Below, one piece after another: positions 14,778 through 20,956 of a DNA stretch of 20,956 bases. The notes under the pieces are model-generated. The model was given only the letters and a program-made list of their open reading frames with translations, was not told the origin of the DNA and did not search any database. Location: the NCBI GenBank assembly GCA_005793025.1, contig SXQI01000131.1, positions 1 to 20,956 on the forward strand, written 5' to 3'. A program made the translations under genes and the position numbers. Positions within the stretch are counted from its first letter, which is position 1. Each line of letters opens with the position of its first letter. The DNA is from Verrucomicrobiales bacterium (GTDB taxonomy: Bacteria; Verrucomicrobiota; Verrucomicrobiia; Limisphaerales; SXQI01).

Positions 14778-15704
14778 ATGGAGAACGACAACAACTCAGC
14801 TGAAATGGCGAATGGTTTTGGAACACTTCTGCAGGCAACCATCAATCACCTCGAAGATTTGCGCCGTGATGGCACGAAATACCTGACGGTAGATCCCAGT
14901 TTACTCGCGGCTCTCACGCAAAAAGGGTCAGCCAAGAGCCTGATCCCAACCCCGACTCCGCCACCCGGGGACCGAGTTGGGTTGAGTTTGCCAAAGAAAG
15001 CTGAGGTTCCGACATCGAAGATCGAGGTGCCGAGGCCGATCGATCCACCGTTAATTGCCACCGGTGGCACTGCATTGATGGGCGAAGCGAGGGCAGCGGC
15101 ATTTGCGGAAATAAGGGAACGAGCACTTCAATGTGTGAAGTGTCCCCATTTGGTTAGCACTAGAAAAAAGGTGGTATTCGGAACAGGCGATATTCACAGC
15201 CCATTGCTCTTTGTGGGGGAGGCACCGGGTGCGGATGAGGACCTCGCGGGTGAACCCTTCGTCGGGCGGGCGGGCGAACTGTTAACGAGGATCATACAGG
15301 CCATGGGTAAGTCGCGCGAGACGGTCTATATTGCGAATATCCTGAAATGTCGGCCTGACACAGCCGGTCAATCGTTTGGGAATCGTAAACCGACTCCCGA
15401 GGAGATTCAGAATTGCCTTCCCTTCCTGCAGGCACAAATCGAGTTGATTCGTCCAAGAGCGATGGTGGCATTGGGTGGGACCGCGATGGAGGGCCTTTTC
15501 GGAAAGCTGGAGGATGGGATCACCAAGCTCCGTGGCCGCTGGCGGGAATTTCAGGGAATTCCTGTCATGCCGACTTACCATCCCTCCTATCTGCTCCGGA
15601 ATCAATTGGTCTCCGTGAAACGTGAAGTGTGGGAGGACATGTTGCAAGTCCTCGAGCGACTCGGTGAACCGATCTCAGAAAAACAGCGCAACTTTTTTCG
15701 GTGA
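14778..15704 (+). CDS. Family 4 uracil-DNA glycosylase with 4Fe-4S cluster
   Basis: Removes uracil from DNA as the first step of base-excision repair. The catalytic domain (about 103-295) has the four cluster cysteines Cys119-x2-Cys122, Cys191 in LKCRP and Cys213 in QNCLPF; the active-site motif GEAPGADED (147-155) with GEPFVGRAG; and the DNA-binding motif YHPSYLLR (267-274). At 308 residues it is longer than the roughly 200-residue thermophilic enzymes because of an N-terminal extension: a helical segment (1-50) and a Pro/Thr/Lys-rich linker (about 53-95). Such extensions occur in other bacteria; in some bacteria they may tether the enzyme to partners, but the role here is unknown. It follows the dehydrogenase after 1 base. 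Confidence 0.95.
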   Translation: MENDNNSAEMANGFGTLLQATINHLEDLRRDGTKYLTVDPSLLAALTQKGSAKSLIPTPTPPPGDRVGLSLPKKAEVPTSKIEVPRPIDPPLIATGGTALMGEARAAAFAEIRERALQCVKCPHLVSTRKKVVFGTGDIHSPLLFVGEAPGADEDLAGEPFVGRAGELLTRIIQAMGKSRETVYIANILKCRPDTAGQSFGNRKPTPEEIQNCLPFLQAQIELIRPRAMVALGGTAMEGLFGKLEDGITKLRGRWREFQGIPVMPTYHPSYLLRNQLVSVKREVWEDMLQVLERLGEPISEKQRNFFR

Positions 15705-15747
15705 TTGGACAGCATCGCATCGAGCGGTATGTCGCTCCCAGAACTTC

Positions 15748-16980
15748 TCAAATTGTGGGGTTGCGAGTCTGTGTCCCTGATCGCATGACGATGCACTTGA
15801 GATAGGCCGCCTGCTGAAAAGTTGTTGGATGATCTTTTGGGTGTCGGGATACTCGGAGTTCCTGCATTGGGGATTTGCCTTGCGAACAGGCACTTCGCAC
15901 GGCGTCAAAAAACTCCTCAGCCGTCACATGCGCCGAACAGGAGGCTGCGACAAGGATGCCATTAGGTCGCAGTCGTTTTAATGCCAGAGTGGTCAGGTGT
16001 TGATAGGCTTCGATAGCACGTGCTCGTTCAATTTCCCGTTTGGCCATTGAAGGTGGATCGAGAACAATCAGACCGAACCGTCGATCGGTTTGGGCGAGCC
16101 AATCGAATGTATTTGCTTGAACTCGTTCGTGGCGCACCGAGGAGATCGATTTATCACCCGTGTTTAAATCAAAATTCCGTCGAGCCCCTTCCAATGCGTG
16201 CGCACTGATGTCAAGGTCGGTCACGGATCTCGCGCCTCCTCGGGCGGCGTATAGCGAGAAACCACCCGAAAAACTGAACGTGTTTAGGACATCAGATCCC
16301 GCAGAAATCGTTTCCACGTATTGTCGGTTTTCCCGCTGATCTAGGAAAAATCCCGTCTTTTGACCGCGCAACACATCCGCTTCAAAATGGAGCCCCGATT
16401 CTTGAAAGACCACAGATTGCGCAGGAATTGATCCATGGAGGATCTTCCCGTCGTGATAGGTGGGCTGATCCTTTAACAAGTCTTGCACGTTACGGCTCAG
16501 ACGCAGGACAATCCGGTCGGGGCTTGGTTCTGAGGAAATCAGTGTCTGAACTAACCCCGGCAACCAAACCAACCAAATCGACGTGTAGAGTTTGATTACG
16601 AGTGTGGAGGCGTAACGATCAACTACTAGACCGGGAAGGCCGTCGTTTTCTCCATGAACAAGTCGCAATCCATTGGTTCGGGCATCTAGCAATTCGCGGC
16701 GATGCTCAAAGCTCTCCTTTAACCGTGCCGCAAGAAATAAGGGGTCGATCGCTAAGGGTTTTCCACAATGAAGCACTCGAACCCGAATCGGTGAATGAGG
16801 GTCATAAAGTCCGGCGGCTAGGAATCGGTTTTTGCTATCAAAAATAATGGCGATCTCACCAGCGGTTCCGGGCCGACTTTGCTCCCGAATGCTTTTGTCA
16901 TAGACCCACGGATGACCCGAGCGCACCTGACCTTCCGCAGAAGGACCTAGGCGAATGTGCAGAAGTTTGGGCTCGGTCAT
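15748..16980 (-). CDS. RlmI-like class I SAM-dependent 23S rRNA cytosine-C5 methyltransferase
   Basis: A 410-residue RNA methyltransferase of the RlmI/YccW type, which in E. coli methylates C1962 of 23S rRNA. An N-terminal PUA-like RNA-binding domain covers about 6-75, followed by the linker motif GENDGLPGLVVDRY (110-123). The methyltransferase domain has the family signature GQKTGFFLDQR (206-216), the SAM-binding TFSFSGGFS (234-242), the LDPPS motif (307-311) and SCSAH (347-351), whose Cys348 is the expected catalytic cysteine. Length and motif order match the family. It is convergent with the glycosylase gene (43-base gap) and divergent from the hypothetical protein at 17107. Confidence 0.93.
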   Translation of the reverse strand: MTEPKLLHIRLGPSAEGQVRSGHPWVYDKSIREQSRPGTAGEIAIIFDSKNRFLAAGLYDPHSPIRVRVLHCGKPLAIDPLFLAARLKESFEHRRELLDARTNGLRLVHGENDGLPGLVVDRYASTLVIKLYTSIWLVWLPGLVQTLISSEPSPDRIVLRLSRNVQDLLKDQPTYHDGKILHGSIPAQSVVFQESGLHFEADVLRGQKTGFFLDQRENRQYVETISAGSDVLNTFSFSGGFSLYAARGGARSVTDLDISAHALEGARRNFDLNTGDKSISSVRHERVQANTFDWLAQTDRRFGLIVLDPPSMAKREIERARAIEAYQHLTTLALKRLRPNGILVAASCSAHVTAEEFFDAVRSACSQGKSPMQELRVSRHPKDHPTTFQQAAYLKCIVMRSGTQTRNPTI

Positions 16981-17106
16981 CTGCCAGAAGTTACCAGAAA
17001 ATCAATCGATTCAGAATCACAAAAAATCATCGTAACTTCGACTTGCGCCGGCTCGGTTTTTCCCCAAATATCCGCCTCTGCGCGTCGCGCCCAGATTTAA
17101 AGATCG
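16981..17106. promoter_or_regulatory. Divergent intergenic region
   Basis: These 126 bases separate the minus-strand methyltransferase from the plus-strand hypothetical gene and should contain both promoters. An AATCGATT palindrome lies near the methyltransferase start. I see no strong -35/-10 pair and only weak purine-rich sequence before the ATG at 17107. Confidence 0.3.
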
Positions 17107-17775
17107 ATGAACTCAAAGCCGAAAAACAAGGGTCTGAACGAAAAACAAGTGTTGGAATTGCTGAAAACAATTCTGCCAAAAACAACCAGTGACCTTAATC
17201 TTGCTGGAAGGATTATCGAGGCTTTTGAAGACGAATTCAAACTTAAGAATCAATCGTCGGCTTTCGAAAAATTCCTTGAGAAATGTGAACTTCCCGATCT
17301 CGAACCTGCCACGGTGAATGAGGTAAAAACTCAACTCGCTACCGCGTTCGGAACCGGCAATTTGAAAATCGAGATCGACAAGAAGGAGAAGGCGTTGGAT
17401 GTGGAATTGAAGGTGGGTAAAACCACGTTCAGTGGGCACATCAAGGTCAAACCTCTGGTTCAAGAAAACGACGAGCAAGAGATCAAACTCAAATTTGTGC
17501 CGTTCCCGGTCTGTCTCCCTGCCGACCTTGAGCTCGTATGGCTGCTCGCCAAACAAGAAAACCTGACGAACGAGGAAGCAGGAATCTCTCTCGCCAAGGT
17601 TGAGGAGGAGTTTTGGCTCTCAAAAGCAGGTCAAAAAGCGATCCGGGACCGGGTTGAGAGGAGTTTTCCGGAGTTCATTGCCCGGGTTCCTGCCGCAATG
17701 CTCAAAGAGGTGAACCTTAAACGGCACTACAAAGAACCTGAGACCATTAAATCGATGCGTTCCGGTTCTAAATGA
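17107..17775 (+). CDS. Hypothetical protein, Lys/Glu-rich, 222 residues
   Basis: I do not recognise this protein. It has no signal peptide or membrane segment and looks like a soluble cytoplasmic protein. By eye it has three parts: a helical N-terminal region (about 1-75) rich in Lys, Glu and Leu; a central beta-rich part (about 83-130) of alternating charged and hydrophobic residues; and a helical C-terminal part (about 138-222) containing LELVWLLAKQEN, EEEFWLSKAGQKAIRDR and an RHYKEPETIKS tail. Codon use and composition look ordinary, and a long uninterrupted frame between two non-coding gaps supports it as a real gene. It stands alone, with gaps of 126 and about 180 bases on either side. 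Confidence 0.75.
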   Translation: MNSKPKNKGLNEKQVLELLKTILPKTTSDLNLAGRIIEAFEDEFKLKNQSSAFEKFLEKCELPDLEPATVNEVKTQLATAFGTGNLKIEIDKKEKALDVELKVGKTTFSGHIKVKPLVQENDEQEIKLKFVPFPVCLPADLELVWLLAKQENLTNEEAGISLAKVEEEFWLSKAGQKAIRDRVERSFPEFIARVPAAMLKEVNLKRHYKEPETIKSMRSGSK

Positions 17776-17869
17776 CAGGTCGAACGTTTCAGATCCCTCC
17801 TGACGGGCCTTAATTCATTGAAACCTTGCGAACGCTTTTGGTGTCTTAATCCTTGTGGACATGATCCAA

Positions 17870-17894
17870 TTCTTCCCTAAATGTGAGGGAAGGA
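17870..17894. repeat. Inverted repeat upstream of the TolC-family gene
   Basis: A 9-pair stem (TTCTTCCCT facing AGGGAAGGA, one G-T pair, seven inner pairs perfect) with a 7-base loop AAATGTG. It sits about 61 bases before the ATG at 17956. No T run follows, so it is a better candidate for an operator or a leader hairpin than for a terminator of the upstream gene. Confidence 0.45.
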
Positions 17895-17955
17895 ACCGAT
17901 CACTCGGGATGAAAGTTTTGACGAAACGGGTGTAATTCAGCAAACTGTGCGACTG

Positions 17956-19515
17956 ATGCGAGTCTTTTTTTTATTGGGGGTTGCCCTAGCCGGTGCCTTA
18001 ACTCCGGTTCAAGGCCAGACGAATCGTGCCCCAGCATTCAATATGGGGACGAACAAACCCATTACCCTCCCGAGTGCGATTCAGATGGCGTTGGAGCACA
18101 ACCTCAGCGTGGCCATCGAGCGTTTCAACCCTCGCATCGCAGGGTTCACTCTCTCAGGCTACGGTGCTTACGATCCAACCCTAAACTTAAGTGCTGGCCA
18201 TAACTTTAACACAAGCCCGGGTGGTTACGATGCTCAAGGCCGCGCCTATGAACCTCGTGAGTCGGAACGTAATTCCTTTGGAATTGGTGTGGGTGGAGCA
18301 ATCCCCACTGGCACAGGTTTAACTTACGACATCGGTGCCGATATTTCTGGATCGAGTTTTACCTCGTACAATGTTCCGGGAACTGTTAATGGTGTCCCTA
18401 TCATCATCCCTCGGATTGTGAGTCGAGACTACGTTGGTAGCGAAGGCATTAGCTTAACGCAACCCTTACTGAAGAACTTTCAGATCGACGGGACTCGCCT
18501 TCAAATCCAAGTCAACCAGCGTGATCTGCGGATTTCTGAATGGCGTCTTCGCCAGCAAGTCATGGCGACCATCGCCTCGGTCGAGCAGGCTTATTATCGA
18601 CTGATTTTTTCCCGCGAGAATGTCAAAGTGCAGGAAACTGCCTATGAACTCGCGCAACAGCTTGTCCGGGAATCTAAGAAAAAAGTACAGGTAGGTGCCA
18701 TTGCTCCCCTCGATGAGAAGCAGGCTGAATCTCAGGCCGCAGCTACGGAGGCGACGTTGACCGAGGCTCAGAGGAGCTACTCTCAGCAGGAAAACGCATT
18801 GAAAGCCTTGGTCACAGACGACTTCGCATCGCTGCTAGGCCAGAACCTGAACCCGATTGAGAATTTGGTCGCTGTGCCGGTTGTCACCAGTCTCACCGAT
18901 AGCTGGGGGCGAGGCCTTACCCAGCGCCCTGAGATTCAGGAATACAAACTCAATCTTGAGAAACAAGACTTCACCCTCAAATATCAAAAGAACCAGCTTT
19001 GGCCCTCCTTGGATCTCACCGCAAGCTATGGTCAGAACGCGAACAATCTTTCTTACAGCGACGTGCTGCAAGATCTAGGCCGTGATAAAGGTCCCCGCTA
19101 TGGAGTGGTGGGTGTGCTTAGTTTTCCAATTGGTAACACCACTGCAAAAAACCGCTACCTCACCTCCAAAGCCAACAAGCAACAACTTCTCCTCCAATAC
19201 AAGCAGCAGGAGCAATCCATCATGGTGGAGATTGATGATGCGATCAAATCCATCCGAAGCACATTCGAACAAGTTCAGTCCTCCCGCGCTGCCCGAGCCT
19301 ACGCTCAAGAAGCACTTTTCGCTGAGCAGAAAAAACTCGAGAATGGCAAAAGCACGAGCTATCTGGTATTGCAATCCCAACGCGATTTAACCCAACGTCA
19401 ATACGACGAAATCCAATCGTTGGCCCAATACAACATCGCCTTATCAACCCTAGCCTTTCGAGAAGGCACTATCCTCGAACGCCATAATCTTTCGATCAAT
19501 TTCGATCAAAAGTAA
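17956..19515 (+). CDS. TolC-family outer-membrane efflux protein
   Basis: A 519-residue outer-membrane protein that would form a trimeric exit duct for a tripartite efflux pump or a type I secretion system. It has a signal peptide (hydrophobic core about 3-15, likely cut near VQGQ at 20) and two OEP repeats, each with long coiled-coil helices: the first includes LPSAIQMALEHNL and the run ending before Asp277, the second begins near the TQRPEIQEYKLNLEKQ helix and ends with a Gln-rich helical segment (SQRDLTQRQYDEIQSLAQYN). The mature region 50-170 is rich in aromatic and Gly/Ser residues, as expected for the beta-barrel. ATG 17956 is preferred; a GTG nine bases upstream would add three residues. 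No inner-membrane pump or adaptor gene is beside it. Confidence 0.92.
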   Translation: MRVFFLLGVALAGALTPVQGQTNRAPAFNMGTNKPITLPSAIQMALEHNLSVAIERFNPRIAGFTLSGYGAYDPTLNLSAGHNFNTSPGGYDAQGRAYEPRESERNSFGIGVGGAIPTGTGLTYDIGADISGSSFTSYNVPGTVNGVPIIIPRIVSRDYVGSEGISLTQPLLKNFQIDGTRLQIQVNQRDLRISEWRLRQQVMATIASVEQAYYRLIFSRENVKVQETAYELAQQLVRESKKKVQVGAIAPLDEKQAESQAAATEATLTEAQRSYSQQENALKALVTDDFASLLGQNLNPIENLVAVPVVTSLTDSWGRGLTQRPEIQEYKLNLEKQDFTLKYQKNQLWPSLDLTASYGQNANNLSYSDVLQDLGRDKGPRYGVVGVLSFPIGNTTAKNRYLTSKANKQQLLLQYKQQEQSIMVEIDDAIKSIRSTFEQVQSSRAARAYAQEALFAEQKKLENGKSTSYLVLQSQRDLTQRQYDEIQSLAQYNIALSTLAFREGTILERHNLSINFDQK

Positions 19516-19531
19516 TTGGTTGATGATCGGT

Positions 19532-20503
19532 TTATAAGACCTTCAGTTTTGGGAGGTCTTGGGAATCAACGATTCCTATCGGCTGATTCTTTTTGTTGAC
19601 GACAATAAGATCGTCGATCTGGCGTTCATCGAATATTTTCAACGCCTCAACGGCAAGGGCTTCTGCGGAGATATGGATCGGATTTTTCGTCATCACATCA
19701 GAAAGGTTTTTAGTTAAGACGTCGGCGTGTTGAGCCATATTGCGACGAAGATCTCCATCGGTAAACACTCCAACTAAACGGCCTTTTGAATCCGTGACGC
19801 TCAAACTACCCGAGCGGCAATGAGTCATGACTAGCAATGCATCTTGAACGGTTGAGGTTTGTAACGACACTGGGTTTCTCGCCCCGCTCCTCATGATATC
19901 TCCGACTTTTAGGAGGAGTGCTCTTCCTATGGATCCGGAAGGATGATGTCTGGCAAAATCTGTTTTTGAAAATCCTCGTGCTTGAAGGATCGCCATGGCG
20001 AGTGCGTCTCCCATCGCTAACATCGCGGTCGTGCTGGCAGTTGGTGCAAGGTTGAAGGGACAGGCTTCCTTGGAAACTCGGACATTCAGAATTAAGTCAC
20101 TATGTCGCCCGAGCGTTGAATCAGGCTTCGAGGTGAAGGCGACGATGTGCACAGAGAATCTTTTGAGAGCGGGTAGAAGTTGGGTCAACTCATCAGTTTC
20201 GCCAGAATAACTTAAGGCGAGAACCACGTCCCCATCGACCAATACTCCAAGATCTCCGTGGAGCGCATCCACGCTGTCTAAAACTACGGTGGGTGATCCT
20301 GTGCTGGTCAGAGTTGCGGCGATCTTTCGACCAATAGTCCCTGACTTCCCAATGCCAAGAACGACCAATTTGTTTTTCGCCGAGAGTCGTGTGACAATGA
20401 GATCGACGGTTTGGGTGAAGGAATCATCCAATCGGCGAGCCACTGATTCGAGAGCTGCAATCTCGATTTTGAAAACTTCACGCGCACGAGCGAGATGATT
20501 CAT
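19532..20503 (-). CDS. kdsD: Arabinose-5-phosphate isomerase (KpsF/GutQ family)
   Basis: Interconverts D-ribulose 5-phosphate and D-arabinose 5-phosphate, the first committed step to KDO, a core sugar of lipopolysaccharide. The 323-residue protein has an N-terminal SIS domain (about 45-178) with GIGKSG (50-55) and SYSGET (98-103) phosphate-binding loops. The active-site region HHPSGSIGR (186-194) contains the catalytic histidine, followed by two CBS domains (about 203-258 and 267-322) that complete the family architecture. Length matches E. coli KdsD. No other KDO gene is in the window. It is convergent with the TolC-family gene across a 16-base gap; a 7-base inverted repeat (AAGACCT/AGGTCTT, 19536-19560) overlaps its last codons but has no T run. 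Confidence 0.95.
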   Translation of the reverse strand: MNHLARAREVFKIEIAALESVARRLDDSFTQTVDLIVTRLSAKNKLVVLGIGKSGTIGRKIAATLTSTGSPTVVLDSVDALHGDLGVLVDGDVVLALSYSGETDELTQLLPALKRFSVHIVAFTSKPDSTLGRHSDLILNVRVSKEACPFNLAPTASTTAMLAMGDALAMAILQARGFSKTDFARHHPSGSIGRALLLKVGDIMRSGARNPVSLQTSTVQDALLVMTHCRSGSLSVTDSKGRLVGVFTDGDLRRNMAQHADVLTKNLSDVMTKNPIHISAEALAVEALKIFDERQIDDLIVVNKKNQPIGIVDSQDLPKLKVL

Positions 20504-20548
20504 GACGTTAGTCTGTCACGCGGCAAATCGGATCTCAAGCTCACACCC

Positions 20549-20956
20549 TCAAGCGAGGATTTGTTTTACTACGTGGCCATGGACATCCGTGAGACGGAAC
20601 CGCCGACCTTGATAGCTTAAGGTGAGTCGTTCGTGGTCGATTCCGAGCAGGTGCAGGAGCGTCGCTTGGAGGTCATGGACATGGACGCCATCAGAAGCCA
20701 CATTGTAGCCGTAATCGTCAGTCTCACCGAAGACGGTGCCGCCTTTCACTCCGCCACCCGCTAACCAAATGCTGAAACACCGTGGATGGTGGTCTCGCCC
20801 ATAATTTTCGAGAGTCAGTCCGCCTTGCGAGTAACAAGTGCGACCGAACTCCCCACCCCAGATTACCAACGTATCATCGAGCATCCCTCGTTGTTTGAGG
20901 TCCGTGATCAAAGCAGCACTCGCTTGGTCTGTCTCGCGGGCTTGATTGCGGATGGC
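20549..20956 (-). CDS. DUF1501 family protein, C-terminal part (cut by window edge)
   Basis: The last 135 residues of a DUF1501 protein. The frame is open to the window end, so an internal TTG at 20911 is not the start. Typical features are ETDQASAAL, IWGGEFGRT, the YGRDHHPRCFSIW segment, LAGGGVKGGTVFGETDDYGY and the HVHDLQATLLHLLG ending. These secreted, sulfatase-like (alkaline phosphatase superfamily) proteins are hallmarks of Planctomycetota and Verrucomicrobiota genomes, usually next to a DUF1553/DUF1549 cytochrome-like partner, which would lie outside this window. The catalytic N-terminal part cannot be inspected. Confidence 0.93.
   Translation of the reverse strand, partial: AIRNQARETDQASAALITDLKQRGMLDDTLVIWGGEFGRTCYSQGGLTLENYGRDHHPRCFSIWLAGGGVKGGTVFGETDDYGYNVASDGVHVHDLQATLLHLLGIDHERLTLSYQGRRFRLTDVHGHVVKQILA

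Noticed and set aside
15722..15737. GAGCG/CGCTC hairpin between the glycosylase and methyltransferase genes as a bidirectional terminator
   Set aside because: Five pairs with no T run on either side; too weak to call.
17113..17556. Minus-strand open frame of 147 codons opposite the hypothetical gene at 17107
   Set aside because: Its Phe/Leu-rich translation is what one expects from the reverse of a Lys/Glu-rich gene; the plus-strand frame is longer and better placed.
19536..19560. AAGACCT/AGGTCTT inverted repeat as terminator of kdsD or the TolC-family gene
   Set aside because: It lies almost wholly within kdsD coding sequence and lacks a T run; noted in the kdsD entry only.
1..20956. Mobile element, prophage, CRISPR or defence island
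   Set aside because: No transposase, integrase, phage, Cas or toxin-antitoxin-like gene and no array of direct repeats was seen; composition appears even throughout.

Overview
The window looks like a chromosomal stretch from a Gram-negative member of the PVC group, most likely a Verrucomicrobiota species. This is inferred from gene content: a DUF1501 C-terminus, a secreted sugar-isomerase-like TIM-barrel protein and a secreted BD-FAE-type esterase are gene types common in Verrucomicrobiota and Planctomycetota. A TolC-type outer-membrane protein and a KdsD-type isomerase show a cell with an LPS-bearing outer membrane. Many start codons lack an obvious Shine-Dalgarno sequence. I see no rRNA, tRNA, CRISPR array, insertion sequence, integrase or phage gene. 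Most genes are intact housekeeping or metabolic genes, packed closely.

Layout. Positions 1-5869 (plus strand): a 2-hydroxyacid dehydrogenase cut by the window edge, an HpcH/HpaI-type aldolase, a half-size EamA-like membrane protein followed 6 bases later by a PaaK-like acyl-CoA ligase, the universal ATPase YchF, a secreted alpha/beta hydrolase and an FmdB-type zinc-ribbon protein. Positions 5866-10767 (minus strand, read right to left): the N-terminal half of carbamoyl-phosphate synthase large subunit, dihydroorotate dehydrogenase, a secreted TIM-barrel protein, a flavodoxin/WrbA-like protein and a HAD phosphatase. Positions 10876-11511 (plus): a NarL/FixJ-type response regulator divergent from carB. 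Positions 11536-13361 (minus): a tight trio of threonine synthase, a ThiS/MoaD-type sulfur carrier ending in Gly-Gly, and a small NIL-domain protein. Positions 13362-13684 hold no convincing gene but contain two inverted repeats. Positions 13685-15704 (plus): a zinc alcohol dehydrogenase and a family 4 uracil-DNA glycosylase. Positions 15748-16980 (minus): an RlmI-like RNA methyltransferase. Positions 17107-19515 (plus): an unrecognised 222-residue protein and a TolC-family protein. Positions 19532-20956 (minus): KdsD and the C-terminus of a DUF1501 protein.

How the genes work together. CarB-N and PyrD both serve pyrimidine synthesis and are separated by 5 bases. CarB stops at about residue 509, where the family usually continues to about 1070, and pyrD begins at once, so the second half must be encoded elsewhere. 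The thrC-ThiS/MoaD-NIL trio is the most interesting unit. A PLP fold-type II enzyme next to a Gly-Gly sulfur carrier recalls the mycobacterial CysM-CysO pair, and NIL domains are known from methionine transporters and from homocysteine-forming proteins of anaerobes. A sulfur-transfer role around O-phosphohomoserine is therefore a reasonable but unproven hypothesis. Everything here comes from reading the sequence; no database search was run.
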